A stretch of DNA of 64,000 nucleotides from positions 10,529,989-10,593,988 of the forward strand of contig NW_024881322.1 in the NCBI RefSeq assembly GCF_018691265.1, read 5' to 3'. The notes beneath the pieces were generated by a model. It was not told the origin of the DNA. It ran no database searches and saw nothing but the letters and a program-made list of their open reading frames with translations. Made by a program: the position numbers and the translations under genes. Each line of letters starts with the position of its first letter. Position 1 is the stretch's first letter. Below are positions 35,555-47,662 of this stretch, one piece after another. Source of the stretch: Tyto alba. Taxonomy: Eukaryota; Chordata; Aves; Strigiformes; Tytonidae.

Positions 35555-37780
35555 TATCTGGGAAGGTTTTTTGGTCAGTTCTTGCATCATGTCAAGTATT
35601 GCTCTTTCCTCAAGGCTGAAATTTGCTGAACCAAAATGATATGCCCTTGGGTACACATCGTCTTAAAGCCATTCAGCAAACGTCAGTGAGAGGTCGATGC
35701 TTATTTATTACACTTTGGGAAATTGCTTGGGCTAATTTATGTGGGGAGCTTTCCTAGATAGGTAAGCATGGCAATCCCAGCGGTCTCAGTCTGGAGGGGG
35801 AGGATTAACAGACAGCTTCATCTGCTATGAAAAAAACTTCTCTCTGACATCTGGGCCATTAAAGTAAATGACAGGTTTTACTGCAGTGTCCATCTCTTGG
35901 AGGGACATTGACAATTTTCTGCTTAAAACCCAAGTCACAGCAGAGCACTTATCTGGAAACTGGGACCTTGGTATCAGCAGCCAATATTGATAATATACAG
36001 CAGAAACACCACACGAAGGGTAGAAAACATCATTCAGACATGCCTTGTTGGGGTAGATCAACAAATAATGCTGCCTTCTCTGTTATACTCCATGAAGAGA
36101 ACCTTTTTGCTCAGTGTGTGGTAAAGACAGAAGGTACCAACTTTGATTCTGTTTTTATTTATTCCTGACAAACATGATTTATGAATTAGAACACTTGTTT
36201 CACTACTGAAAGGATCTATCTGCTCAATATCCTGACACAATGATTTCCTTCTAAGATTTTCTGCCCGTGCCTTTCTTAGCCCCATTTGTACACTGCCTTG
36301 TCAGTTCCATAAATCATTACAGATAAGTAAATCCTTCTTTTAACCTTTTGGGATGATAGCATTGCTAATATTTTCTGAACATATTACTCTCAGCATTTCT
36401 AGAAGAGAAGACACATTGCTTTGTTGTGCAGCACAATAAATACAAAAGCATTCTTGTTCCCCTTTTTGGTCAAATTGGTAGAGTTTTTAACCCTTCTCTT
36501 TGCTTGCACACAATGTCTTTTTAGTGAAAAGTGTTCCATCAAAGCTTTGAAACTATTTTATAAGTTCATGTGTGCATCATCATATTTGACTATTTTATCA
36601 CTGAACACAGATATTGAACATTGCACAAAGCTTCTTAGTAATTTTGTGAATTGTAGAAAAAAAAAAAAAGAGTAGCCTGTATTTGTACAGCCTTTGAACT
36701 CCTCGCTCTGCTAGCAAAGTAATTTGGTATACAGTAGCATGGGATTCAAATTGCCTTAGCTTTATCATAGTTCTTTTGCCATGTTGAAGAATAGCTACAG
36801 TGATTCAATTAATGTTTGACTTAGAATAAGAAAGTAAAGCCTGGAGCTCAATGAAGATTCTTATGGAAAAAAAAATGGAGGCCAAAATAGACTGTAGAAA
36901 ATTTGCAGCATAGATGAAAAATTTCTATATAGAAAAAAAATCAAGAAAAAAAGTCACATTGCCTAAATAACCTTTTTAATATTCTTTCAAGAAAAAAATA
37001 TTTTCGGGGCTTTAAAATATTTTTTTTTTTTTTTTATGAAATGTTTGAATGCACAGAGAGCATTGTAATAGAAGGGTTCTGTTTCCTTAACTCACTGAAA
37101 GGTAGGAACAACTTTTGTCCTCTGTCCAGAAAAGAGATAGCTTGATTTCATTTTATTCTATGACCATTTAACAAAGATGCAAGAGAAATGTCTGTCGCCC
37201 ACCTGTCATAGTGATGTCTCACCCCCCCAACTCCTTCAAAGTTTCATGTCTCCTTTGATGTCTGTGAGTAGCCAGCTAACCAAGCCGTCTGTGACATGAA
37301 TTTATTCATGGAGATGAAAACAAGTCAGGAATACAGACCTTCCTTTAAGCATCAGCGCATTAGCAGAAAACCAACCACTAGTGTATCCCTGACAGTAACG
37401 TGAAGTAAGACCATAGGTATTTTGATTATCTCTTCCCTTTTGTTAAGTGGTTTTTTGTAGCTTTCTAGGCTCTGATAGGTCACGTATAGCCCACACAGAG
37501 ATGTACTGCTGCAGTGTTTTCCATTACAGCAGTAACTCCTTTCTAGTAGAAATCCGGAGGGGCAGGATGGCTGCATAGCTAACTAGGGGCCAGATTCTGC
37601 TATGCTTTGTAGGGGTGAGGACTTTCACTGAGTGATTTAATTAATTTCCCCGGCTTGCTCCAGTAACAAGGTACCGCTCATTGTGAGCAGAGGTCACCCA
37701 TAACGAGAGCAGTTGCTATAATTAGCTGTCATCATTCTGAAATGGCAAGTACTAAAAAAAGCTCCCCAGGTTGGGTTTTT
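35555..37780. other. unique non-coding stretch
   Basis: A-run at 36657-36669 and T-run at 37020-37035. The phrase ggggccagattctgctatg at 37587 recalls the start of an old amniote repeat but is too short to call. Confidence 0.45.
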
Positions 37781-37781
37781 G

Positions 37782-37806
37782 TTTTTTTTTTTTTTTTTTT
37801 TTTTTT
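37782..37806. repeat. T25 homopolymer
   Basis: Uninterrupted run of about 25 T. No retrocopy body is recognised beside it. Confidence 0.85.
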
Positions 37807-39027
37807 CCTTTCTTTTTCGGCCTCACCCTTTCAGAATGAATAGGTCTTGCCTGTAATCTGTCAAAAGACTGTCAAGTTATGTTTCACAAGGTAATGCAGC
37901 AGGTCTCTGATTGTACTGGACTACACCCTCTTTTGTAGCAGTGAATCTTTCAACCCAATGCATTTCGTAAGACTGTGACACAGCATCTTGTCTCTTCTCT
38001 TTCAAGGTACCCTATCCATATTTAACGTTCCCTGGAGTTTTATCTGTATCCAATTTCCTCTGCATGTCTTGGTCTAAATATTTGCCATGTAGCTGCCATT
38101 CACAGGAATTTTATTCTGTTTCCTGTTTTTTCGTGTTGGGTGTGGTAATTCTTACATCCAGGAGCAAAACTTACCTAGCAGTCTCCAGAGAGGTTACAGG
38201 AATGATATTTGGTATACCCTTGGTCTATTAATCTAATCGGCTAGTGATGAGTCATGAAAGTAAAATATACAATATTCATATTTTAGAAATAATTTGAAAT
38301 GGAAGATGAATCCACTTAAAAAAAAAAAAAAAAAGTGGATGTCTGATGCCTCATTTCATAGGTATCAGCCTGTTCCAGAGCTCAGTGAACCCTGGGACAT
38401 GGAGACTGGTAACACGTGAAAGCTGCAAAGGCTGCGATGTTGCTGTTGCCTTGTGGTCTGTCTACAGGGAGCAAATAAGCATTGGGTGTTCCAGGTGTCT
38501 GAAAAGTGATAGCTTCAAATTTGGTGCTATGGCTCCTGATTGTCAGGCGATGACTAGCTAGAGCAAAAGAGATGTTTGACTCTATGGCCTGTACCTCTGA
38601 GCAGTAAGTATGCATTTAATTTTCTGGTGGCTAATCAGATGAACCTCCATTGAAAACACAGGTATTTGCTAATCTTAATAAAATCGCAGCAGACAGAAGT
38701 CTGAATGCAGTGTAAAAAGTTCTCTTTGCAAGGAATAGCAATCCATTCTACCCTTAACCATACAAGTTGTTGCTTGTGTTTTTCCCTTCAAAAAGGAAAT
38801 ATAAAATGAGTGACAACAGGATCTGATTTTGTAAGCTTTAATGCATGAAGATGTCTGTGTTGAAGTCCTTGTGCTGCATTTAACTGAAAAAAACACCAAA
38901 ACATGATAAGGCAGAAGTTAATCTGGAGAAACATTAAATCAATACCATCCTTTAAAGGTTATACCCCACTACCATCATTGCTCAAGGACAAATAAGAAAT
39001 AGAGATCTGTTTTTCTGCACTACCTAG
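37807..39027. other. unique non-coding stretch
   Basis: Contains the poly(A) hairpin listed separately at 38310-38340. No gene or repeat family is recognised. Confidence 0.45.
38310..38340. repeat. inverted repeat flanking a poly(A) run
   Basis: atccactt (38310-38317) and its exact reverse complement aagtggat (38333-38340) bracket a run of A. The RNA or single strand could form an 8-bp stem with an all-A loop of about 15. Confidence 0.8.
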
Positions 39028-39155
39028 GAAAGTCAAAGATGTACAAGTTCACAGTTTTGCCGGTCGCAGTCCTGGAGATCACTTACCAGTGACACAGCAG
39101 AGGCGTCTGGCAGATGCCAGCAGAGCTAAAGAAGGATTAAAGCTGCCCTGTGGAG
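39028..39155 (+). other. candidate coding exon C (128 nt)
   Basis: The segment is bounded by a good acceptor (ctgtttttctgcactacctag) and a donor (GGAG, then gtaggtac). Only the frame with one leading base is open through the whole exon. It reads KVKDVQVHSFAGRSPGDHLP then VTQQRRLADASRAKEGLKLP then CG, with one base left (phase 1 out). The intron frame stops soon after. Composition (Lys/Arg/Gln/Ala) is credible for a coding exon, and five CpG are retained in an AT-rich neighbourhood. Candidate exon B ends with two bases, so B and C join in frame, forming Arg at the junction. I cannot assign a family. Chance is a real alternative, as is a non-coding exon. Confidence 0.3.
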
Positions 39156-41954
39156 GTAGGTACCGGGAGGTTAGGCAGTGAGACATGGATTCCACTCCAC
39201 AGTTGAAAAGAAAGAGGATGAAAGGACAAGCTGGCAAAGCAGACTTCTCTGGTGTAGAGCATGCGTGGTTGGCACCTGCGTGTCTGGGAATGTGGGCTAT
39301 TTAACTAGCTACTAGCCCCTGTCCACTTCCCTCCTCTGGATGCAAGGAGGTTAAGGTCTGGTTCACACTGTCAAAAACTAGAGAGAATTAGCCTGACTGG
39401 AGAACCTGATGCTGGTACCAAGAAAAAGAAAGTTAAAAATAACCACCATATAACTTCCAGTGGTGTTTTTAGCTGGCATGTTGTTTTGATGGTAGACATC
39501 TATCAAAAAGTAGAATAAATTGCTCTCTAGAAGTACAAAACTCCAAACTATCACATTATCTGAATTGCATCACTAGTAGCACTTTGGTTAATTACTAACA
39601 TTATAATACCTGTCATATAGCAGCTCATACGTGTTGTGTAATAACTATTACAATGTCTGCCACTGCAACTCTAGGTATACTATGCTTGTATCAGAGCTTA
39701 TTAATAAAGTTAAAGAACATTAAAGTCATTCAGAGCAGACATTTTGTACTAGCTGCAGAGGAATTTCTAATGAACTGTTTCCTGATGAGACTTGAAGGTT
39801 TCTAACAAACAGAACATGATATTCACAGTCTCTGACATAATTTTAGAACTCTCTCCTTACTAGGTATCTCTTTTCTGTCATCTAGGCAATGGAGAACACT
39901 GCTGTGGTCATGTCTGTATTCTTTACTCCTCTCCCAAGAGAATCTTCCAGTGCTCATCTTATTGCAGCTCTTCACTTTTTTTGATATGTGAATGGAGCGG
40001 TCCAGGAAAGCCCCGGACATGGATCTTCAGTCAAGCACATGCTCTGACAATTTTAGCACCGTCAGAAGTAATGTGACCTGTCTATGCTTTCCCACCAATC
40101 CATCCTAATTCTGTGCTTGGCTGACTTGAATTCCTACTCTTTGCCCTCTGTTGAGGTTGTCGGTAGGACTCTTCTTTAACACTGGTCAATTTTATTCTTA
40201 CTCTCTGGCAAAGTCTGAAGTTTTACAAAATTCTCTTTTGTTTTGTAATGATAGCAAAAACTGCTTGGATGACTGGACTGTAGAACCAGAAGAGTATGTG
40301 ACAATGTGCAACGATGCAGACAAGATATTGCTTGTTGCTCTAACAACGTCTGAGCCTCTGTTTCACCCTTCCAGCCTGTTGGCATGGTCTTACATAACAT
40401 TTCTGTTTCACTTATTCCTACCAGAGACTCAAAGTCAGACGCATTTCTTTCTTGCAAAACATCTGAAACCATTGGTGGAACCAACTTGGCAGACTAATTT
40501 GGACACTGAACAAGGAACTTCCTAGAGCCCTTCAGAGGAACCATTAGGCCAACATGTCCACAGCAATCCATGGAACCCAGAGACCAGCAAAGATGGTGGA
40601 GAAGGAATGGTGTCAATTTTTCTTTTACTGAACCTAACTCAATGTCTTTCTACTTTCTGCTACCAAATTCTGGGTTAAGACAAAAGAAGAAACAGTAATG
40701 TGGGTGCAGAGAAAACTCAAATTTCTGCCTGTTGCAATGATTGAGTACTCAAGTCTGTTTAAGATGAAGTTGTTTCTACATAGCACTTACTATATGTTCC
40801 AATAATGGATCAGCTATAGCTGCATTAGTGTGGTTCCTTGTCTGGGTGAAATAGTCCTGTCAAGGTTATCTCAAGATCATATAATTTTAATTTAGAGTAC
40901 AGATTTACTGAACCTGCAGTGAAGCTCCACACTGTTTCATTGCATTGTAAGGCCATTGTGTTGGGCTCTGGCTTCAAGATGTAGCACCTTCAGGCTCTCA
41001 TCTCTCTTCCTGTCCCTGCTTGACTAAAGTTTGGCCCTGATTTAAGCAAGGCAAGCCACTGCCATTAATGCAGTTGCCTATTAATCCTGATGACATGAGT
41101 AGTTTATTCAATAGATGGTATTCAGAGCAGCACTGAGGTTTGGTCTGCTTTCAGCATCCCATCCATCAGCTGAACAGTGCATAAGCAATGCTCTGACACT
41201 TTCTAAATTTAGAGTTGTTGGGATTTTTTTAGACAACTTCAGTTGATTTGGTGGCTCACAGAAAACTTGTACTTTCTCTCCTGCCAAGAAAACAACCACT
41301 CTGTTTTTGTTTACTTGCACCTCTTTGGGAGGGGGAAAGGGCAGGACAGGACTGCATTCTTAGGCAGAAATACACAGTCAGCGTGAGAAAGATAGAAACC
41401 TGTTTAGCAGACTCTAAGTCCATAGAGTTATGGGGTAACACTTTTAGAAGGTCTGCCTTTGCTGATTTGACTTCAAGATGATGGAGAAGTTCCTAAAAAC
41501 TGCAAAATGAAAATACTTGGAACCAGGCTGTAGAGCTGTATCTTGCTAAACAAAGGAGAAGGGGATGGGAGCATGAGAGCCTTTCCTGTGACTGGGGAGA
41601 GAGTTGAACTGTGTCCTCTGCCTTAGGATGAGAACACCCAAGTTAGTGACTGCTTTGCACTAAGAATGTTCTAGGTAGCCTCGGTCACACTCTCACCACC
41701 AGCCTCCCACCAGGTGTTCCCCTTCCACTGTCATGGCAAAGCGGGGACAGAGGGAAGTTCTGTCATCTCTGACCGATCTCCACTGCCCTTTTTCTGCGTA
41801 GGGTCTAGCCACTCAGGACAACAGGGAGAGCTGCATGTATGGAATCTGGCAGTGAACCTATCTGTCCTTTTCCTGCCTTGAGATGAGCGTTGGTTAGCTA
41901 AGGTCTAGGATGCAAATTGCTGTTGCTGCAGACACTGGAAGAGCTGTGTGCAAG
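39156..41954. other. unique non-coding stretch up to the LTR
   Basis: An open frame of 124 codons at 40151-40525 (+) shows no recognisable domain. No repeat family is seen. The last five bases (gaggg, 41955-41959) belong to the target-site duplication of the LTR. Confidence 0.45.
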
Positions 41955-42111
41955 GAGGGTGTCCTGGGTTGAGTGAGTGGTGGAGTTTTTTGGTGGCAGG
42001 GGAGGGGGCTATCGGGGTGGCCCCCTGTGAGAAGCTTCTTGAAGCTCCCCCAGCTCCAAGTCAGCTCCACCTCTGTTTGGGAAATTGAGCCAATCGGCTG
42101 CGCCTCTGCGA

Positions 42112-42125
42112 TAATGTATTTAAGA
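42112..42125 (+). promoter_or_regulatory. TATA-like element of the LTR promoter
   Basis: ATAATGTATTTAAG lies about 150 bp inside the LTR, following a CCAAT-type sequence (gagccaatcggctg, about 42086). Together they fit a U3 promoter. The start site is inferred to lie about 30 bp downstream. Confidence 0.5.
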
Positions 42126-42477
42126 AGGGACGTGGTGATGGGCAGTCGGACTTGTGAGGAGGAGTTGCAGCAGCTGCATGAACACCAAGGTCAGTGGAGG
42201 AACGGAGGAAGAAAGGAGGGGGGAGGTGTGCCGGAGCAGAGACCCCCCTGTATCCTGTGGTGAGATGGCAGGGCGGCCCCCCCCTGCCACCCATGAAGAT
42301 CTACGGTGGAGCAGACATTGATTTGTGGCCTGTGGCTTCTGCTCGAATGATCAAGGTTCTGTGCCCGAAGAAGGCCGGGGTCTCATGGGAAAAGGCAGCC
42401 CCACTGCTGTAATTCAGCGCTGGGAGGATTGCAGCATGCGGGGGAGTCCCACGCCGGAGCAGCTCGGGAAGGGCTGC

Positions 42478-42625
42478 AGCCGTGGGAGAGAATCCAGTCG
42501 GAGGAAGTTAGTGACCCATGATGGAGCAGTGTGGGGAACGCTGCGGCCCGTGGGAGGAATTCATGTCGGAGAAAGTTTGTGGAAGACTGTCTCCTGTGAG
42601 AGGGGGACCACGATGGAGCAGGAGG
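42478..42625 (+). repeat. imperfect tandem units inside the LTR
   Basis: Two diverged units of about 70-80 bp share 'ccgtgggag', 'gtcggag(g)aagtt' and 'atggagcag' blocks in the same order. This is internal duplication within the LTR sequence. Confidence 0.55.
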
Positions 42626-42843
42626 AACAAGTTCCAGACACTCCCCTCACCGAAGATAAGGGAAGTGGCAGCACTGACCGCACCCCCCCCATTCCCTGCC
42701 CCTGCGCCACTGGTGGGAGGAGGTAGATATATCGGGAGCAGAGCTGAGCCCGGGAAGAAGGGAGGGGTGGGGGGAAGGTGTTCTCAAGATGTGGCAATGC
42801 TTCTCACCATCTGACTCTGTTAAGTAGTGTTGTCAGTGTCTGT

Positions 42844-42849
42844 AATAAA
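42844..42849 (+). terminator. AATAAA polyadenylation signal of the LTR
   Basis: Canonical hexamer followed by a T-rich stretch (gttctttttttcttcccc), as expected for the R/U5 part of an LTR. It could terminate transcripts reading through from upstream. Confidence 0.6.
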
Positions 42850-43130
42850 TGTATGTTCTTTTTTTCTTCCCCTAATGAGTCTGCCTCTTGCTCGTGATCA
42901 TAAAGGGGGATTTTTTCCCCATCCCAGTCCTATCTCAAACCCCAAGCCTGGCTCTCTGTCCCTTCTCATTGCCGGAGGGGAAGGGAGAGAGACCTTCTGC
43001 ATTGTGGTTGGCTGCCAACCAGGCCTAAACCACGACAGAGGGTTTGTGGCTTTCCTTGCATATGCCAAAGCGAACATTGCTCATCCTGCCTCCTCAGCAT
43101 TTTTCTGCCCCTTTATTACATATTTTGTAG

Positions 43131-43157
43131 GTTCCTCAAGTAGCTCACCTTCTCCAG
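43131..43157 (+). other. candidate 27-nt microexon
   Basis: A strong pyrimidine-rich acceptor (ctgcccctttattacatattttgtag) and a donor gtatgtag bound 27 nt, gttcctcaagtagctcacct tctccag. With one incoming base it encodes GSSSSSPSP and leaves one base, so inclusion would keep the frame. Phase 1 in and out matches candidate exon C (phase 1 out). It lies about 90 bp downstream of the LTR. Neural microexons are of this size, but nothing shows that this one is used. Confidence 0.25.
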
Positions 43158-46100
43158 GTATGTAGCCTGATGGGGTGGCATCACTATCTGGTTGGAAGTG
43201 CCTCTCCCATCTTGAGGGTTTGCTCTCTTCAGTTTGATTCCCTATGGAAATGAGGGCGTGTGATCACACACTCAGAGTACACATCCCCCTACCTACAAGC
43301 TCTTTGCCAATATCAGTCATATCTGACATAGGTGTATCTGGCTCAAAGATCAAAATTTCCTACAAGATTTAGGAAAGTGAGTGTCTGGGTGCAGGAGAGA
43401 GATGCATCCACAGAGAAGAGTCAGTCAGCGTGTGCTACACAGGCATCAGAGAGTCACTAAGGGAAAGAGACACTGGAAACCCTGTTCATGGGAAGTAGTT
43501 TTAGAGAGGAATCATTCTCATTTATTCAAGAGAGGGCTTGTCCTAATGACATGCGTATTTTCTTCTGCATTTATTTATAATATTGATTATAGCAGTCATT
43601 TTTGTTTTGGTGTTGCACAGTGGCAAAGATGAAAGCACACACTGCCAGTGCTGCTCAAAACCAAGAACTAAAAACAAAGCAAGCATGGGCTAAGGTAACA
43701 CAGCCCTTGCACAGCTCCCTGCAAAGGCGATTTTAGTTTAATGGAGCATTCAGGTTGTGTTTGGTGTCTCTTATCTAAACACATGAATGCTCTCCAAGGG
43801 AGTCCACAAACAAAGATGTGTGTATCACTGGGATCAGCTTGAATTCAAAATCTTGTTGATAGCACTGTCTTGACTCTGTTATCTGTCCATTCACCAACCA
43901 GCTAATTTTACTTTTTCTGTAAAATATAAGGTGATTTACTACATTGTAGATTAGTATCTCTGACCTTTCAGGTCATTGAAGACCACTACCAGCATTTTAG
44001 GATTATATAGATGAACCAGAGAGTATACGAGGTTCCCAATAGATGGTACTGCAGAGCAGTCATGCATTAAATAAGAGATTAATGTGGGTTCCCATAATCT
44101 GGATCAACACATAAGAATGTAAAGCGGCTTTCTCTCTGAGTGCTTTGCACATTATGAGCTGTCATTAGTTTCTCCATCTGCCTGAACTACCCTCATGGGA
44201 CCTGCAGCTCCCCAGCTCTCCTCCCTGCCGGTCCCCTGCTCTCTGGCCCAGCGCTGGTTCTCAGGCTGTGCCACGCAGGGTCATGTCTACCAAGTATTAC
44301 AAGCGCTCAGGCCCTGCACCAGTGTATGGAGGTGGGGACAGAGGAGGAGGAGCGGGGCGGGAGGGTGTGTTTCACCCCTAGCACCGGTGGCAGATGTGCT
44401 GTGCCCCCGATGACACGTTTTGCCTTGCTGGGGAGAAGTGATGCAGCGGGTGCTCCATCAGCGGCATCTCTGGGAAGGCCGACGTGGCCCCAGGGGTGTC
44501 TGGTCCAGCTGGGGCCCCAGACCCACAGGGAGCGTGAGGGCAATGGGGAAATGAACTGCCACTCCAGCAGTGCTCTGCAGCAGCTCAAAAGCAGCAGATT
44601 TTCCTTTTCACATAGCTACAGACGCAGTGTGTGCCTTTCCTTTTGCTAATAGTAAAACAAGCAGAGAAACAAACAAACATTGGAGATTTTACTGTTTCCC
44701 AGTTCAACAAAATCCTATTTTCCAATTGGAGACTATGTAATTCCTAGAATTTTCATCCAGCTGTGTTGCTGCCTGTTATTTCCAATTTCCTTCCTATGAT
44801 GTGGTATGCACCAGTGAAGATGTGCTTTCATCAGCTCCTTAATGTAGGTGAGTATATCTCGCTGTAAATTACCCAGGATTTTTCCAATTTGTCTTTTGAA
44901 AATGATCTGTAGTCTTTTTACATGTGATCCTCAGCTGTAAAACCCTCTTAAATCTTTGTCAAATAGGTAATAATGAAGAGAATACATTTCTATGCAGCGT
45001 GGACCTTCTGACTGCAGCACACAGTAATCTCTTACCCTCTGATGTTCATGCGGTACATTGAGCTGTCAATCATCAAATGACCTGAAGAGAAAAGAGGAGA
45101 CAAAGAAGCTGAAGAAAATTCTGGTACTTGAGTGAAAATAGCTACATTTAGCCAACAGAAGTCTACTAATATTTCATATCCTAATAAAGATTACTACAAA
45201 GTGTGCTTAATGGCAACCTAAATTAGCAGTATATGCTTAATTTGGATCTGGTAAAACTGATATTTATACAGAAGATATAACCCTGGATTGCAAAAATTCA
45301 CATGCAACAGAAACTCCCTTTCAAGCTGCCTATACAGGTGCACCCATACACCTATATCCTTAGCCATCATACATCCTCAGTGTCCCCTTAGCCGTAATGG
45401 CTGCTGCGGTACTGCTGGGGTAACGGCCAGTGCACGTGTGCCGTGTACCTCTGCGCAAGGGTCTGGGCACCAAACCCATGCATCAGCATTGCCTCTACCC
45501 AGAGATGTTACAGGTGGAAGAGGCACCAAAGAGGGTGGGCAGAAGGGTAAAAAGCAATTACAATATTCACTGGTGTTGACGAGCTGGTGGCTAGTGAGGA
45601 CTGCAGATGCCAAAATCAGCTGAGGGCTGCTACGTGTTGGTGGATAATGGGGCTTTGGCAAAAAACACAAAGCAGCCAGGAACTTGCAATGAAATGATGA
45701 GAGTTGGCACGGATGTGCCTCTTTCTCTCAGAGGGCAGATTTTTAGAGGTACTCTAACTGGACTACCTTTCCAAATACCAACCTAAAGGCAGACTTCATC
45801 TCCAAGCTGCCCAAGAAAGGGTTCTGCAGCACTGATTTTGACCTGTGAGTGAGGCAAGTGTGGGGTGTTGAAACATCACTGAATAAATTGTTTGCCTTGG
45901 CTCAAGTAGCAGTCAAGGTGTCCTACTGCTAGTATTAAGGGTCATCCCACATCTCTCACGTCCTAGTGGGAACTTCATTGATGCAGCCATGTTTCTGTGA
46001 AGATGAGCTAATCACAGAGCACTCCAGACCCAGGCCTGTGGTGAACACAGCATTTCCTGAGCATCCGCAGGAACCAAAGGACATCTATGTCCCCCACACA

Positions 46101-47662
46101 AGTCCCGTGTTGAAAGAAATTACCCTCTGTCATCTAAATCAGCCTGATGCCCTCTTGGCAGGCACTAGAAACAACTTTCAAGTCAAATTGAAGATCCGGT
46201 CAGTAAAAAGGAAGATTGGTAGCTTCAGTCTTCAGGTCTGTCAGTAACGTACACCAGTGAGACTTCATTTTTCTCTTCTCAAAGTGACATATAAAATGTT
46301 TCTCGCTTGCATGTAATATTTAATATGTAACTCACTGTACATATTTCAGTAACCCTTTTGATTCCCAAAGCTGAAATACATTTTGTTTTTTTCTGAAAAT
46401 GTGTGCTGTTGTCAGTGCCATATTTTTGTATTGCAACATGCCTCTGAAGGCTTAAGGCTGTGGAAAATCTGATTTTTATGTTAAAATAAGAAATCACTGA
46501 AGCAAGTGAAGTGAAAGTGCGCATGTTATTACATGGGTATGGAAACAGGGAAGGAAAACATTAGCTCATATTTTGAATCTTGTAGAGCAGTCTGCTGGTG
46601 GTTTCCTTCTCTTTTCTCATGTACCTGACTCATCCGTAAGTACAAAGTTAATTACTGTCTTTATATGGACAAGCCTGAGATCAATCTCTCTGTTCCAGAC
46701 CCATCTGCTTGTGTCCAAATGAAATCTCAGCCTGTCTGTCTGGCATTTCCTCTTGATGTGTCATCTACAGCTCCAGTTCAAGAAAGCTAAAACTCAGCTG
46801 TTCATCCTTCATCACAACTCTTAGCTGTTAATCAACAATCTCTCCCTCTTTTGGGTCAGCTCTGCTGTTCAGTGGGCTGCCCAATTCTTATATTTTTCCA
46901 AATGCTCTAGGGTTTCTGCTTGTCATTTGGTTCTTCACATTTGGGAGATACTCTTGAAGCATCCAGAAGAGTGATCTCTCATCTTTTGTTGAATCCCCTG
47001 ATAAAACCATCTTCTACTGGGAGGCCAAAAATTTTCTCCTAAAAAAAAAATAGCAAGCACCTCATGTATACCTAAAATATCAAGACTTTTTTACTTGTGC
47101 TTGCTTTCCTAATATGAGGCTTAGATTATTCAGATGTTTTCTGAAGTTTGGTTGTATTGTTATTTGAGCAAGAAGCTGGCACTTATAAAAGCAGTGTGAT
47201 TTGGAATGGAGAACAGTCTCATGATTTTCACTATAAATTCACCTACTGCTGGAATAACAACAGATTTAATTCTTCCCTCAGAGGACTCCCATGACAAGAG
47301 TCTAACGACAACAAAACCAAAATTAGAGTGGACAAAGCACCAGTGCCCCATCTGAAATCAGTCCTTCAGGTCCCTGCATATGTCAGTGGTTTGGCACCCT
47401 TCTCTGACTGGTCAAGGGACCTGTGCAGTTGTATTAGATCTGTGTTGCATGCCTCTGAATTTATATGTTTTTTCCCTTGTATGGGGATTTGTGGCTACAG
47501 CTACAATTTGCAAAGATCAGTGTTTTCTAATTCATTAATTTGCTTGTTGCTGTTGCCATGGTGCTTTTATTTGGTAGGCAGGGAGCACTCTTAGCAAGTG
47601 CACTGAAGTCAAGCTGGAATTAATTTCTGTTTTCTCTCTGTTTCTTTTCCTTGCCCCTCCAG
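43158..47662. other. unique non-coding stretch
   Basis: A GC-richer patch at 44195-44540 carries several CpG and overlapping frames. The block 44815-45000 (AT-rich, mixed complexity) resembles a conserved element. Open frame 45966-46247 (+, 93 codons) has no domain. No repeat family is recognised. Confidence 0.45.

Larger units (their letters stand above)
41955..43042. mobile_element. solo LTR of an avian endogenous retrovirus with 5-bp target-site duplication
   Basis: The LTR proper is 41960-43037 (1078 bp). It begins TGTCCTGGGTTGAG and ends CTAAACCACGACA, so it has TG...CA ends, and it is flanked on both sides by gaggg (41955-41959, 43038-43042). The interior passage gagcccgggaagaagggagg at about 42747 and the repeated 'cggaggaagtt / gatggagcag' wording are typical of a high-copy Neoaves LTR family. 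A 5-bp duplication suits the ERVL group. A TATA-like element (ataatgtatttaag, near 42112) and AATAAA (42844-42849) are in the expected order. No internal region, primer-binding site or gag/pol sequence is present, so this is a recombined solo LTR. Open frames inside (for example 42325-42726) are compositional. Orientation by ends, TATA and polyadenylation signal is +. Confidence 0.9.

Noticed and set aside
37587..37620. Start of an old amniote repeat (ggggccagattctgct...)
   Set aside because: The match is under 20 bp and does not continue.
42325..42726. 133-codon open frame
   Set aside because: It lies wholly inside the solo LTR, in GC-rich sequence with internal duplications. LTRs of this type have no such gene, so openness is compositional.
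43350..43379. Exon-like segment before a gtgagtgt donor
   Set aside because: The phase-compatible frame hits a TAG before the donor and the acceptor has a poor pyrimidine tract.
44815..44847. 33-nt segment between an acceptor and a gtgagt donor, in phase with candidate exon C
   Set aside because: The purine-rich gap before the AG weakens the acceptor, and a 33-nt frame is open by chance more often than not.
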